Below, in pieces: positions 43,244 through 50,844 of a DNA stretch of 64,000 nucleotides. The DNA comes from Micromonospora parathelypteridis (GTDB lineage Bacteria > Actinomycetota > Actinomycetes > Mycobacteriales > Micromonosporaceae): contig NZ_JACHDP010000001.1 in assembly GCF_014201145.1 (NCBI RefSeq), forward strand, positions 1,922,001 through 1,986,000, written 5' to 3'. Within the stretch, counting starts at the first letter, position 1; the number at the start of each line of letters is the position of its first letter. The notes under the pieces are model-generated. The model saw only the letters and a program-made list of their open reading frames with translations, ran no database searches and was not told the origin of the DNA. The translations under genes and the position numbers were made by a program.

Positions 43244-43783
43244 TCAGTCGTCGTCGTGCCCACCCTCGGCGGCCTGCTGCGCCGTCGCGTACGCCATCTG
43301 CAGGAAGTCGGACGCGGCGACCGCCGTCAGCGCGGTGGCCACCAGCCGGGTCAGCCGGGGCGCGAGCACCAGTCCACCGGTCAGCCCGGTGGCCACCCAG
43401 ACCGCCAGGCAGAACGGGCAGCTCAGCAACTCGCCGATGGCGTGCCGGGTAGGGCTGCCCGAGTCGCGGACCTGCTCCATCACCTCACCGCTGCCGATCG
43501 GGCGGTCGTAGCGGGTGAACGGCGCCCGCAGCGGGCTGGTCACCGCGTCCTTGGACAGCAGCCGGCTCAGCTTGTGCGTGGCGATGGAGAGCAGCACCAC
43601 GTCGGACGGGGCGGGTCGCTCCGGCACCGGCCGACCGGTCGCCTTGACCAGGCCGGCGAGCGCCCCGGTCACGCCGGCGTAGGCGCCCATCGCCACCAGG
43701 TAGCCGCCGAGCGGTCGGTGTTCGTGCGGCGCGTACGCCCGACGCAGCCGCGTCGCCTTCTGTCGCAGGCCAGTGTCGCTCAC
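43244..43783 (-). CDS. DUF1360 family membrane protein
   Basis: The 179-residue protein has the DUF1360 pattern: PSDVVLLSIATHKLSRLLSKDAVTSPLRAPFTRY, then GELLSCPFCLAVWVATGLTGGLVL with a CPFC pair, then LVATALTAVAASDFLQMAY. About three membrane helices are likely. The function of the family is unknown. The GTG at 43783 is preceded by GAGGAG. Confidence 0.88.
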   Translation of the reverse strand: MSDTGLRQKATRLRRAYAPHEHRPLGGYLVAMGAYAGVTGALAGLVKATGRPVPERPAPSDVVLLSIATHKLSRLLSKDAVTSPLRAPFTRYDRPIGSGEVMEQVRDSGSPTRHAIGELLSCPFCLAVWVATGLTGGLVLAPRLTRLVATALTAVAASDFLQMAYATAQQAAEGGHDDD

Positions 43784-43836
43784 CGGGTCTCCTCGTGTCG
43801 TGTGGTGGGGCGGGAGCGGCGTCCCGCGCGGCCGAC

Positions 43837-44175
43837 TCAGCCGGCCTGGAGGTTGTCGGCGACCTCGCGTGCCAGGTTGGTGAGCGCCTCATCGGCCAAC
43901 TGGTCCGGGCCCGGCCCGCCCGACCCGTCGGCCAGGTCGAGCTGGATCCGGGCACCGCCGGAATCCGCCGGCTCGACCCGGATCTCGGCCGTCCAGTCAT
44001 CGGCGTCGCCGTCACCCCATCGAGCCCGCAACTCCTCGCCGCTGATCTCGGCGGCGGGGCTGCCGTCGCCGCGCAGCGGCTCCGGCAGCCAGGCCGAGGC
44101 TCGGTCGGGGTCGGTGGCCGTGTTGAAGACCACCTCGGGTGGCGCGGACATGCCGCGCACCGCGCGCGCCGCCAT
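43837..44175 (-). CDS. SRPBCC-like (polyketide cyclase/START fold) small protein
   Basis: The 112-residue protein starts MSAPPEVVFNTATDPDRASAWLPEPLRGD, the typical opening of SRPBCC lipid- or small-molecule-binding proteins, and has strands DDWTAEIRVEPADSGGARIQLDLAD and a C-terminal helix ADEALTNLAREVADNL. It is shorter than usual members (130-150). Its ATG overlaps the stop of the upstream gene (TGATG at 44175), so the two are coupled. Function unknown. Confidence 0.7.
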   Translation of the reverse strand: MAARAVRGMSAPPEVVFNTATDPDRASAWLPEPLRGDGSPAAEISGEELRARWGDGDADDWTAEIRVEPADSGGARIQLDLADGSGGPGPDQLADEALTNLAREVADNLQAG

Positions 44176-44516
44176 CAGGAGTCCCGCAGACGGCTGGGGT
44201 CGACCTCCCGGCCCGGGTGGCGGGCCAGGTACTCGGTCTCAAGTTCCGCGGTCCGCCGCAGGTGGTTGGCGAGCGCGGAGTCCGCCGCGTGCCGCAGGGT
44301 GTCCAGGCGGGTGCGGTGCAGGCTGTGCATCTCGCGGATCAGATCCTCGTCGGTCAACTCCGTCGGGTCGATGCCGAGCAGGTCGCCGTCGAGATCCGTC
44401 GTGCCCGCCGGGTCGGCCAGGTGATCGCCGCCCCACTCGGGCACCCGCTGCTCCGGGCTCATGTCCGTGCTGCCGCTGGACGCAAAGCCGTCCTCACGTA
44501 CCGATCCGGTCATCAT
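44175..44516 (-). CDS. Conserved helical protein (DUF6158-like)
   Basis: A 113-residue acidic protein with a disordered start and a helical C-terminal half (LTDEDLIREMHSLHRTRLDTLRHAADSALANHLRRTAELETEYLARHPGREVDPSRLR). This helical part is like the small actinobacterial family named DUF6158. The ATG pair at 44516/44513 follows GGGGGGCG. It is coupled by TGATG to the SRPBCC-like gene. Confidence 0.75.
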   Translation of the reverse strand: MMTGSVREDGFASSGSTDMSPEQRVPEWGGDHLADPAGTTDLDGDLLGIDPTELTDEDLIREMHSLHRTRLDTLRHAADSALANHLRRTAELETEYLARHPGREVDPSRLRDS

Positions 44517-44647
44517 CGCCCCCCTTGATCTCGTTTGGGCTGGCGTCTAGACGAATGCCCAGGCGTGGTGACGCCAAACCATCCCCGCCGCGCGACAGCT
44601 ACGACACGGTGTCGGAGACCGGCGCCGCCCCCGGTACCCTCGATGCC

Positions 44648-45070
44648 ATGAGGCGGCTCTGGACCCCGACGTGGATCGCGCGTCACGTGGCCATGGTCGT
44701 GCTGGCCGTGGGCTTCCTCGGGCTGGGCTGGTGGCAGGTCAGCCGGGCCACCGCGGGCAACAGCCTGAGCTGGGGGTACGCGGTCGAGTGGCCGATCTTC
44801 GCCGGCTTCGTGGTCTACGTCTGGTGGCGCGAGGTGAAATTGGCCCGCCGCAGCGCGGACGAGGCCGACGCGCCGCCGACGGATCCGGCCGACGCGCCGC
44901 AACCGGCTGTCACCGCAGGATCCCGACCGGCGGTACGCCGACCGGTGCGGGTGTCCCGGGTGCCGGCCACCGGCGACGCCGTCGAGGACACGGACCTGGC
45001 CGCCTACAACCACTACCTGTCATGGTTGAACGCCAATCCGGGCGCCCGGCCCGGTGACTATCCCGGCTGA
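44648..45070 (+). CDS. Two-pass membrane protein (SURF1-remnant-like)
   Basis: This 140-residue protein has two hydrophobic helices: ARHVAMVVLAVGFLGLGWWQVSRA and WGYAVEWPIFAGFVVYVWW. The first, ending FLGLGWWQVSRA, resembles the first helix of SURF1-like proteins (GxWQLxR). The C-terminal 80 residues are Pro/Ala-rich, ending AYNHYLSWLNANPGARPGDYPG, a motif seen in many actinomycete small transmembrane proteins. Another ATG at 44643 is out of frame. It precedes a DUF3817 gene with 25 bases between. Confidence 0.75.
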   Translation: MRRLWTPTWIARHVAMVVLAVGFLGLGWWQVSRATAGNSLSWGYAVEWPIFAGFVVYVWWREVKLARRSADEADAPPTDPADAPQPAVTAGSRPAVRRPVRVSRVPATGDAVEDTDLAAYNHYLSWLNANPGARPGDYPG

Positions 45071-45095
45071 GCCGGGCTTGGAAGGACGGACGAAG

Positions 45096-45425
45096 GTGGG
45101 CGCTGCCCTTACCCGGTACCGCGTGATCGCCTGGATCGTGGGCGTGGTGCTGATCCTGCTGGTCGTGATCGGCATGCCGCTGAAGTACGTGTTCGACAAC
45201 GCGGTCGTGGTGGAGACCGTGGGGCCGGCGCACGGCTTCCTCTACATGATCTACCTGGTGGCCGCGTTCGACCTCAGTCGCCGAGCCGACTGGCCGCTGA
45301 AGCGGATGCTGCTGGTGATGTTGGCCGGCACCGTGCCGTTCGTCTCGTTCTTCGCCGAGCGCCGGGTCAGCGCCTGGTTGGCCGCGCCGCAGGAGGCACG
45401 GGCTCCGGAGCCGGTCGCCCGCTGA
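45096..45425 (+). CDS. DUF3817 family membrane protein
   Basis: The 109-residue protein has three membrane helices (IAWIVGVVLILLVVIGMPLKYV, GFLYMIYLVAAFDLSRRADW, LLVMLAGTVPFVSFFAERRV). The GPAHGFLYMIYLV region matches DUF3817, of unknown function, often beside electron-transport genes. The GTG at 45096 is used; a GTG at 45054 would overlap the upstream gene by 17 bases and add unrelated residues. Confidence 0.85.
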   Translation: MGAALTRYRVIAWIVGVVLILLVVIGMPLKYVFDNAVVVETVGPAHGFLYMIYLVAAFDLSRRADWPLKRMLLVMLAGTVPFVSFFAERRVSAWLAAPQEARAPEPVAR

Positions 45426-45434
45426 GCGGCCGGC

Positions 45435-45461
45435 GGGCCGACGCCAACTCGGCGCCGGCCC
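45435..45461. terminator. Hairpin between convergent genes
   Basis: GGGCCGACGCC (45435-45445) pairs with GGCGCCGGCCC (45451-45461) with one mismatch around a five-base loop. It lies between gene ends at 45425 and 45474. Confidence 0.6.
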
Positions 45462-45473
45462 ACCGTCGTCGGG

Positions 45474-45974
45474 TCAACGGCTGGGCCGCCACGGGTCGGC
45501 CGACGCGAGCGGGTCGACCCAGCCGCCGTACCGGTTGACTTCCCGGGCCCGTAACAGCGCCCGGGTGACCTGGCCGAACTGCCGCTCGTCGTCGGCGCTG
45601 AACAGCAGCACCTCGGCTCCCCGGTGCCACCCCCACAGCTCGTGCGGCGGCGGGCGCCAGCGATCACCGACCAGGGCCAGCGCGGCGGGAAGCAGCAGCA
45701 CCGCGCCGAGGATGAGGTACGCCCCGGCGGTCAGGTGTTCCAACCCGCCGGTGAAGCCGAGCAGCAGCGCGACACCGCCGAGCATGCTGGCGGTGATGAC
45801 GACGGCCCGGACGGCGATCCGGTCGTGCGGGCCTCGGGTGGTACGCAGATGGGTCAGGTCGGCGATCCGGTAACTGGTTCGGCCGACGGTGAACCGGTCG
45901 ACGGTCACGATGATGCCGGGCCGCGCGTACAGCAGGGTCGACCGGGCACCCGGCACCGTTCGCGGCGGTCGCAC
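45474..45974 (-). CDS. DUF6232-like membrane protein
   Basis: This 166-residue protein reads STLLYARPGIIVTVDRFTVGRTSYRIADLTHLRTTRGPHD, the pattern of the DUF6232 family, whose members have a small N-terminal beta part, two membrane helices (VRAVVITASMLGGVALLLGF and YLILGAVLLLPAALALV) and a C-terminal part that ends in a nucleotide-like loop (LFSADDERQFGQVTRALLRA). Function unknown. The GTG at 45974 has AAGG seven bases upstream. Confidence 0.75.
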   Translation of the reverse strand: MRPPRTVPGARSTLLYARPGIIVTVDRFTVGRTSYRIADLTHLRTTRGPHDRIAVRAVVITASMLGGVALLLGFTGGLEHLTAGAYLILGAVLLLPAALALVGDRWRPPPHELWGWHRGAEVLLFSADDERQFGQVTRALLRAREVNRYGGWVDPLASADPWRPSR

Positions 45975-46486
45975 ACTTGCGCCTTCACGATCCACGGTTC
46001 CTCCCGCGGGGGACGGTTGGCCGGTTGACCCGCTGGTGACAAACGTCGCTATCTGCCGACGGGATTCCCGGCTCCGGCCTTCATTGTGTTGTGGCCCCGC
46101 CAGCCGGCCTGGGCATTTACGAACTCTCGACAGCTCCCCCAAACCGGTGACATCGCCGAGAAACAGCATCCATTTCCACTTTTTCCGGTTATGGCCGGCA
46201 GGAATCCGGCGGCATACGCTCGGAACGACGAAGGTCTCATATCGCCCATTTGCCCACGAAAAGGGCGTCCAATCCCGTCGCACCAGGTGTCATCAACGCC
46301 ACCCAACGCAGGGACACGACCCGCCTCTCCCCCAACTTTCGCCCCTGCTTCAACTGCGAGCGACATCCGTCCCGGGTTAGGTTGAGCGAGCCGGTCCGGC
46401 CCAGTGCCGTCCGCCCGGGTGGCCCCGGCCGGTGTCGCCGAGGGCGTCAGCAGCCCCGGCGGCCGTGGGAGAGGGGCCTTTCGCTC
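45975..46486. other. 512-bp gap between divergent genes
   Basis: No credible protein gene is seen. The left part (46080-46270) is clearly richer in A and T than the rest of the window and probably holds the promoter(s) of the NlpC/P60 gene, whose 5' untranslated region would then be 200-400 bases. TAGGTT at 46378-46383 is a possible -10. I looked for a c-di-AMP (ydaO) riboswitch, common before cell-wall hydrolase genes, and found only a partial resemblance. Confidence 0.5.
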
Positions 46487-47464
46487 TTGTCATCCCTGAG
46501 AAACCTGCTGCGCACCGTGGCGCTGGTCGGCATGTCGGCCGCGCTGATCGCCCCGACGGCGGTGGCCCACGCCGAGCCGTCCCCAGCCGACCTGACCCGC
46601 CGGATCGAAACGTCCTCCACCGAGTTGGAACGGGTCGTCGAGTCGTACAACAAGCTGCGTGAGGAGATCAAGACAAACGAGGCCGCGGTGGCCCGATTAC
46701 GCTCCCGCATCGGCCCACTGGAGCAGCAGGCCCAGCAGAGCCGGGCCGATGTGGCCAAGTTGGCCAACACCGCGTACAAGAGCGGCGCTCTGCGCACCGC
46801 GGACGCCCTGCTGCGTCCCGGCGGCCCCTCCGGGCTGCTGGACCGGCTTGGCACGCTCGACCAACTGACCCGCAAGCGGCAGGAGCGCATCTCCGGCTTC
46901 ACCGCCGACCAGCGGCGGCTGCTCGACGAGAAGGCCGGCCTGGACGCCACACTGACCCGGCAGGCCGCGCAGGCTCGTCAGCTCGCGGCCGGCAAGAAGC
47001 AGATCGAACAGGACCTGGAGAAGCTGTACGAGCTGCGCCGGCAGGCGTACGGGGCGGCCACCGAGCGACCCGAACCCAAGGCAGCGGCGGCCGAGGCCAA
47101 GAACGTGCCCGCGGTGGCCGGTGACGCCGGCGCCGCTGTGCGCTACGCGTTCGGCGCCGTGGGCAAGCCGTACGCCTGGGCAGCCGACGGGCCGAACGGC
47201 TACGACTGTTCCGGGCTGACCTCGGCGGCTTGGCGGGCGGCCGGGAAGTCCCTGCCGCACAACACCCGCATGCAGTGGAGCGCGGTGGCCCACATCGGCC
47301 GGGGCGACCTACGCCCGGGCGACCTCGTCTTCTACAGCGGGCTCGGGCACGTCGCCCTCTACGTGGGCGACGGTCAGGTGATCGACGCGCCGAGCGCCGG
47401 TCGCAACGTGCTCAAGCGGGGCATGAACATGATGTCCATCCAGGGCTACGGCCGGGTTCGCTAG
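46487..47464 (+). CDS. NlpC/P60 peptidoglycan hydrolase with coiled-coil domain
   Basis: This 325-residue secreted enzyme starts with a signal peptide (LRNLLRTVALVGMSAALIAPTAVAHA), followed by about 150 residues of coiled coil (ETSSTELERVVESYNKLREEIKTNEAAVARLRSRIGPLEQQ, LEKLYELRRQ). The C-terminal NlpC/P60 domain has GPNGYDCSGLTSAAWRAAG with the catalytic Cys, and GLGHVALYVGDGQVIDAP with the His. This is the RipA/IipA-like layout, in which the coiled coil restrains activity. The TTG at 46487 is chosen because GAGAGGGG lies upstream and the signal peptide begins there. Confidence 0.92.
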   Translation: MSSLRNLLRTVALVGMSAALIAPTAVAHAEPSPADLTRRIETSSTELERVVESYNKLREEIKTNEAAVARLRSRIGPLEQQAQQSRADVAKLANTAYKSGALRTADALLRPGGPSGLLDRLGTLDQLTRKRQERISGFTADQRRLLDEKAGLDATLTRQAAQARQLAAGKKQIEQDLEKLYELRRQAYGAATERPEPKAAAAEAKNVPAVAGDAGAAVRYAFGAVGKPYAWAADGPNGYDCSGLTSAAWRAAGKSLPHNTRMQWSAVAHIGRGDLRPGDLVFYSGLGHVALYVGDGQVIDAPSAGRNVLKRGMNMMSIQGYGRVR

Positions 47465-47476
47465 GAACGACCGGAT

Positions 47477-47523
47477 ACGGCGAACGGCCGGCGTCCCCCT
47501 ATCGGACGCCGGCCGTTCGCCGT
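47477..47523. terminator. 20-bp perfect bidirectional terminator hairpin
   Basis: The 20-base arm at 47477-47496 pairs without mismatch with 47504-47523 around a seven-base loop; an AT-rich CATTATT follows on the plus strand. It lies between convergent genes ending at 47464 and 47537. It is among the strongest hairpins in the window. Confidence 0.85.
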
Positions 47524-47536
47524 CATTATTACCAGG

Positions 47537-48526
47537 TCAGGCTGCCTGCAGCCCCTCCGCCCGGGCCAGCTCACGCAGCCGGCCGAGGGCCTGGATCTCG
47601 AGTTGCCGGATCCGCTCGCGGGACAGCGAGAACCGGGACGCGACCTCGGTGAGCGAGTGCTCCCGGCCGTCCTCCAGCCCGTAGCGGGCACGCATGATGC
47701 CGGCGGACCGGTCGTCGAGGTGGTTGAGCAGCCCTTCGATGCGCTGCCGCTCCAGGCCGCTGAGGACGATGTCCTCCGGCGACGGCGCGTCACTGTCGGC
47801 GACCAGATCGCCGAGGTTCGTGTCGCCGTCGTCGCCCACCGGGGTGTCCAGCGAGACGGTGTCCTGCGACCAGCGGCGCAGCTCGTTGACCCGCTCGACG
47901 GTGACGCCGAGGGAGGCCGCGATCTGCTCCGGCTCCGGGTCGGCGCCCAGCTCACGAGTCAGCTGCCGGGCCACGTTGCGCATCCGGTTGACGTCCTCCA
48001 CGAGGTGCACCGGCAGTCGGACGGTGCGCTCCTGCTGGGCGATCGCCCGGCTGATCGCCTGACGGATCCACCAGGTGGCGTAGGTGGAGAACTTGTATCC
48101 ACGCTCGTAGTCGAACTTCTCGACCGCCCGGACCAGGCCGGTGTTGCCCTCCTGGATGAGATCCAGCATGGGCATGCCCGAGCGCACGTAGCGGCGGGCG
48201 ATCGAGACGACCAGTCGGAGGTTGGCGCGGATGAAGAGGTCCTTAGCGCGCTCCCCCTCGACGACCAGCCACTCCAGGTCGGCCCGGTCCCTACCGGTGG
48301 GGACGGCGTCCTCACCGAGCAGGTGCTCGGCGTAGAGGCCGCCCTCGATAGCCTTGGAGAGTTCGACCTCCTTGGCGGCGTCCAGCAGTGGCGTCCGGGA
48401 GATCTCGTGCAGGTAGACGCCGACCAGGTCGCGCTCCTCGGCAACCTCGTCGGTTCGCATGCCGATGTTCTTGTCCACGTTGCCCACGGTCCCCTCGCTC
48501 GCGCCGGTTGCCCGGTTCCTTGCCAT
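47537..48526 (-). CDS. Group 2 (principal-like) RNA polymerase sigma factor
   Basis: This 329-residue sigma-70 protein has region 1.2 (DLVGVYLHEISRTPLLDAAKEVELSKAIEGG), region 2 (FIRANLRLVVSIARRYVRSGMPMLDLIQEGNTGLVRAVEKFDYERGYKFSTYATWWIRQAISRAI), region 3 and region 4 (ARYGLEDGREHSLTEVASRFSLSRERIRQLEIQALGRLR). It lacks the long region 1.1 of HrdB/SigA, so it is a SigB/HrdA/D-type paralog rather than the housekeeping factor. The ATG at 48526 is preceded by GGGGA. Region 4 ends AEGLQAA, not the KxR tail of SigA. Confidence 0.9.
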   Translation of the reverse strand: MARNRATGASEGTVGNVDKNIGMRTDEVAEERDLVGVYLHEISRTPLLDAAKEVELSKAIEGGLYAEHLLGEDAVPTGRDRADLEWLVVEGERAKDLFIRANLRLVVSIARRYVRSGMPMLDLIQEGNTGLVRAVEKFDYERGYKFSTYATWWIRQAISRAIAQQERTVRLPVHLVEDVNRMRNVARQLTRELGADPEPEQIAASLGVTVERVNELRRWSQDTVSLDTPVGDDGDTNLGDLVADSDAPSPEDIVLSGLERQRIEGLLNHLDDRSAGIMRARYGLEDGREHSLTEVASRFSLSRERIRQLEIQALGRLRELARAEGLQAA

Positions 48527-48902
48527 TCCCCACGTCCGTCAACCCCTGGTAACTTCTGCTGTGCCCACCGGTGCTGACACCTACACAACAGATGAGACGT
48601 GTCGGGGATTCCATGTCGTGAGTCGAAAGTGTCACGAATGCCTGAGTAGTAGCTGAGAGCACGGTCCATGTTTGCTGTCAGCACCCGCCGGGTGGCTCGC
48701 CGCTGGGCACCACGTACGGGTTACCGCACCATGGCAACACCGCCCGCCGCGGGGGCACAGCGACCCGGGTCACCACCACGCTGCGATCCTGGTCACTGCC
48801 AGATACGCACCGGGGGACCGGTCGGTTCATCCACGGGAGTGTTATTACCCCCCGGCCAGATGAACAATCCGAAGCCCCGTTCGCTTCCCGGGGCGTGTGA
48901 CG
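48527..48902. other. 376-bp gap upstream of the sigma factor
   Basis: No credible gene is seen. The right-hand two thirds are less GC-rich than average and include the promoter region of the sigma gene (minus strand). A GCCCCG/CGGGGC stem (about 48874-48895) next to the murQ stop is a likely murQ terminator. An A/T-rich run near 48590-48670 is the probable promoter zone, but I cannot assign boxes. Confidence 0.4.
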
Positions 48903-49859
48903 CTAGGTGGCGAGCAGGGCGAGGGCCCCGCGCACCTGGTCGGCGGAGCGGGCCAGCGCAGCCCGGGCGGCCTCGACCTCGGCACCGGAAACCAGGGAGA
49001 CAAGCGCCGTCTTGAGGTCACCGTCCGCCTCGGTGAGGGCTCGCCGGGAGACCTCCTCCGAGCAGCCGGTGGCCTCGACCAGAATCGAGATCATTCGCCC
49101 GCGGAGCTTCGCGTTGGTGGCCACCATATCGATCATGAGGTTCGAGTAGACCCGCCCCAGTCGCACCATGACAGCGGTCGAGAACGCGTTGAGCACCAAC
49201 TTCTGCGCCGTGCCCGCCTTCATCCGGGTCGACCCGGTGACCACCTCGGGTCCGGTGTCCACCCCGATGAACACGTCCACCGACCGGGCGGCCTCCGCCT
49301 CCGGATTGGCGCAGAGCAACACCGTCGAAGCGCCCTTGGCGCGGGCCGCGGCGAGCGCCCCGAGGACGTACGGGGTGCGTCCGCTGGCCGCCAGACCAAC
49401 CACCAGGTCACCGGCGCGCACACAACTGGCTGCCTCGACCGCGCCGCCCCGGTCGTCGTCCTCGGCGTCCTCCACGGCCCGCAACATGGCGTCCGGGCCG
49501 CCGGCGAGGTGTGCGCAGAACCAGTGCCGGGGCGAGTTGAAGGTGGGGGCGAGCTCGGCCGCGTCGAGGACACCCAGCCGGCCGGAGGTGCCGGCCCCGA
49601 AGTAGTGCACCCGGTGACCGCCGAGCAGCGCCGCGACCGCCAGGTCGACGGTGGTGGCGATCTCGTCGAGCACCGCGGCGACCGCCGCCGGCACGCGCCG
49701 GTCCGCCTCGTTGATGACGGTGAGCACGTCCCGGGTCGACATCAGGTCGAGGTCGGCGCTGAGCGGGTTACGCCGTTCGGTGGGTGCGCCCACCCGGACC
49801 GTCGGGCGGGCGGGCGGTGCTGGCATGTCCTCGTCCGGCTCCACCGCACCGGCCGTCAT
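48903..49859 (-). CDS. murQ: N-acetylmuramic acid 6-phosphate etherase
   Basis: MurQ cleaves the lactyl ether of N-acetylmuramic acid 6-phosphate, releasing N-acetylglucosamine 6-phosphate in cell-wall recycling. The 318-residue protein has the SIS fold with VHYFGAGTSGRLGVLDAAELAPTFN, ALAGGPDAMLRAVEDAEDD (catalytic Glu in this stretch), VVGLAASGRTPYVLGAL and TGPEVVTGSTRMKAGTAQKLVLNAFSTAVMVRLGRVYSNLMIDM, all family hallmarks. It follows the RpiR-type regulator with an ATGA overlap. No N-acetylmuramate PTS or kinase (AnmK) is in the window. Confidence 0.95.
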   Translation of the reverse strand: MTAGAVEPDEDMPAPPARPTVRVGAPTERRNPLSADLDLMSTRDVLTVINEADRRVPAAVAAVLDEIATTVDLAVAALLGGHRVHYFGAGTSGRLGVLDAAELAPTFNSPRHWFCAHLAGGPDAMLRAVEDAEDDDRGGAVEAASCVRAGDLVVGLAASGRTPYVLGALAAARAKGASTVLLCANPEAEAARSVDVFIGVDTGPEVVTGSTRMKAGTAQKLVLNAFSTAVMVRLGRVYSNLMIDMVATNAKLRGRMISILVEATGCSEEVSRRALTEADGDLKTALVSLVSGAEVEAARAALARSADQVRGALALLAT

Positions 49860-50770
49860 GCCCGCCTCCGGTTGGCACCCACCCGGTGCGACTGGACCGC
49901 CTCGGCTGTCGCTTCGAGGGCCTTGCGGGCCCGGGCCCGGTTGCGGGCGGCCACCCCGACGAAGAGGCAATCGACCACGGTGAGCTGGGCCAGCCGGCTG
50001 GCCGTCGCGCCGGAGCGGTAGGTGGTCTCCCGGGCCGCCGTGGTCAACACGAAGTCCGCCACCTCGGTGATCGGCGAGCGCGGGAAGTTCGTCAGCGCCA
50101 CGGTGACGGCACCTCGCGTACGGGCCTGCTCCAGCACCTCGATGACGTCGGAGGTGGTGCCGGTGTGCGAGATGCCGAAGGCCACGTCTCCCCGGCCGAG
50201 GAGCGCGGCCGAGGTCAGCGCGGTGTGCACGTCCGGGAAGTAGAAGGCGATCCGGCCGATGCGGTGCAGCTTCTGCTGGAAGTCGGAGGCGACGAAGCCA
50301 CTGGCGCCTGCGCCGTAGATGTCGATCCGACCGGCGCCACTGATCGCCTCGACGACCTGCTCGCAGGCGGCAGGGTCGAGTTGTTCGGCAGTCTCCTCGA
50401 CCGCGCGGGCGTCGTTGAAGGCGATGGTGGCGATGATCTGGGCGAGGTCGGCGCCGGGCGGGATGTCTCCGCCGACCACCCGGGCGTCCGGCGGCTCGAT
50501 CCGGCGGGCGGCCTCGGCGGCGAGCCGGATGCGCAGTTGGGGGTAGCCGTCCATGCCCACCGAACGGCAGAACCGGATGACTGTCGCCTCGGATGTCTCC
50601 GCGGCGGTGGCGAGGTCGGTGATGGTCCGCCGGGCGGCGGCGGCCGGGTCGGAGACGACCAGCCGGGCAACCCGCTGTTCGGCGGGCGACAGCGATGGCA
50701 ACAGCCCACTGATGTGGACGATCAGCCCACCGGGCTCCTGACTCGCAGAAATCTTCGGACTCTTCGCCAC
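49856..50770 (-). CDS. MurR/RpiR family transcriptional regulator
   Basis: This 304-residue protein has an N-terminal HTH (PSLSPAEQRVARLVVSDPAAAARRTITDLATAAETSEATVIRFCRSVGMDGYPQLRIRLA) and a C-terminal SIS domain (RIDIYGAGASGFVASDFQQKLHRIG, GISHTGTTSDVIEVLEQARTRGAVTVALTNFPRSPITEVADFVL) that binds a phosphosugar. Given its coupling to murQ, N-acetylmuramic acid 6-phosphate is the expected ligand. The GTG at 50770 has no ribosome-binding site and follows a -10 by six bases, so the message is probably leaderless. The operator overlaps its own promoter. Confidence 0.93.
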   Translation of the reverse strand: MAKSPKISASQEPGGLIVHISGLLPSLSPAEQRVARLVVSDPAAAARRTITDLATAAETSEATVIRFCRSVGMDGYPQLRIRLAAEAARRIEPPDARVVGGDIPPGADLAQIIATIAFNDARAVEETAEQLDPAACEQVVEAISGAGRIDIYGAGASGFVASDFQQKLHRIGRIAFYFPDVHTALTSAALLGRGDVAFGISHTGTTSDVIEVLEQARTRGAVTVALTNFPRSPITEVADFVLTTAARETTYRSGATASRLAQLTVVDCLFVGVAARNRARARKALEATAEAVQSHRVGANRRRA

Positions 50771-50771
50771 G

Positions 50772-50805
50772 GGTGAAACTTACTTTCACCAAGCGTAAGC
50801 GTCAA
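50772..50805 (-). promoter_or_regulatory. murR-murQ promoter with overlapping inverted-repeat operator
   Basis: On the minus strand TTGACG (50805-50800) and TAAGTT (50782-50777) are 17 bases apart, a good primary-sigma promoter. The -10 lies six bases before the GTG at 50770, so transcription begins at or near the start codon. A perfect inverted repeat GGTGAAA-CTTAC-TTTCACC (50772-50790) covers the -10. Such TGAAA/TTTCA palindromes are known targets of RpiR-type regulators, so autorepression is likely. Confidence 0.85.
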
Positions 50806-50844
50806 CTATGACAGGCCGGGTGGGGATGCAGTTGCCGGCCGGAA

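Noticed and set aside
46360..46470. Possible c-di-AMP (ydaO) riboswitch before the NlpC/P60 gene
   Set aside because: Only a short CGTCAGC...CCCCGGCGG similarity to the 3' part exists; the 5' half of the motif is missing.
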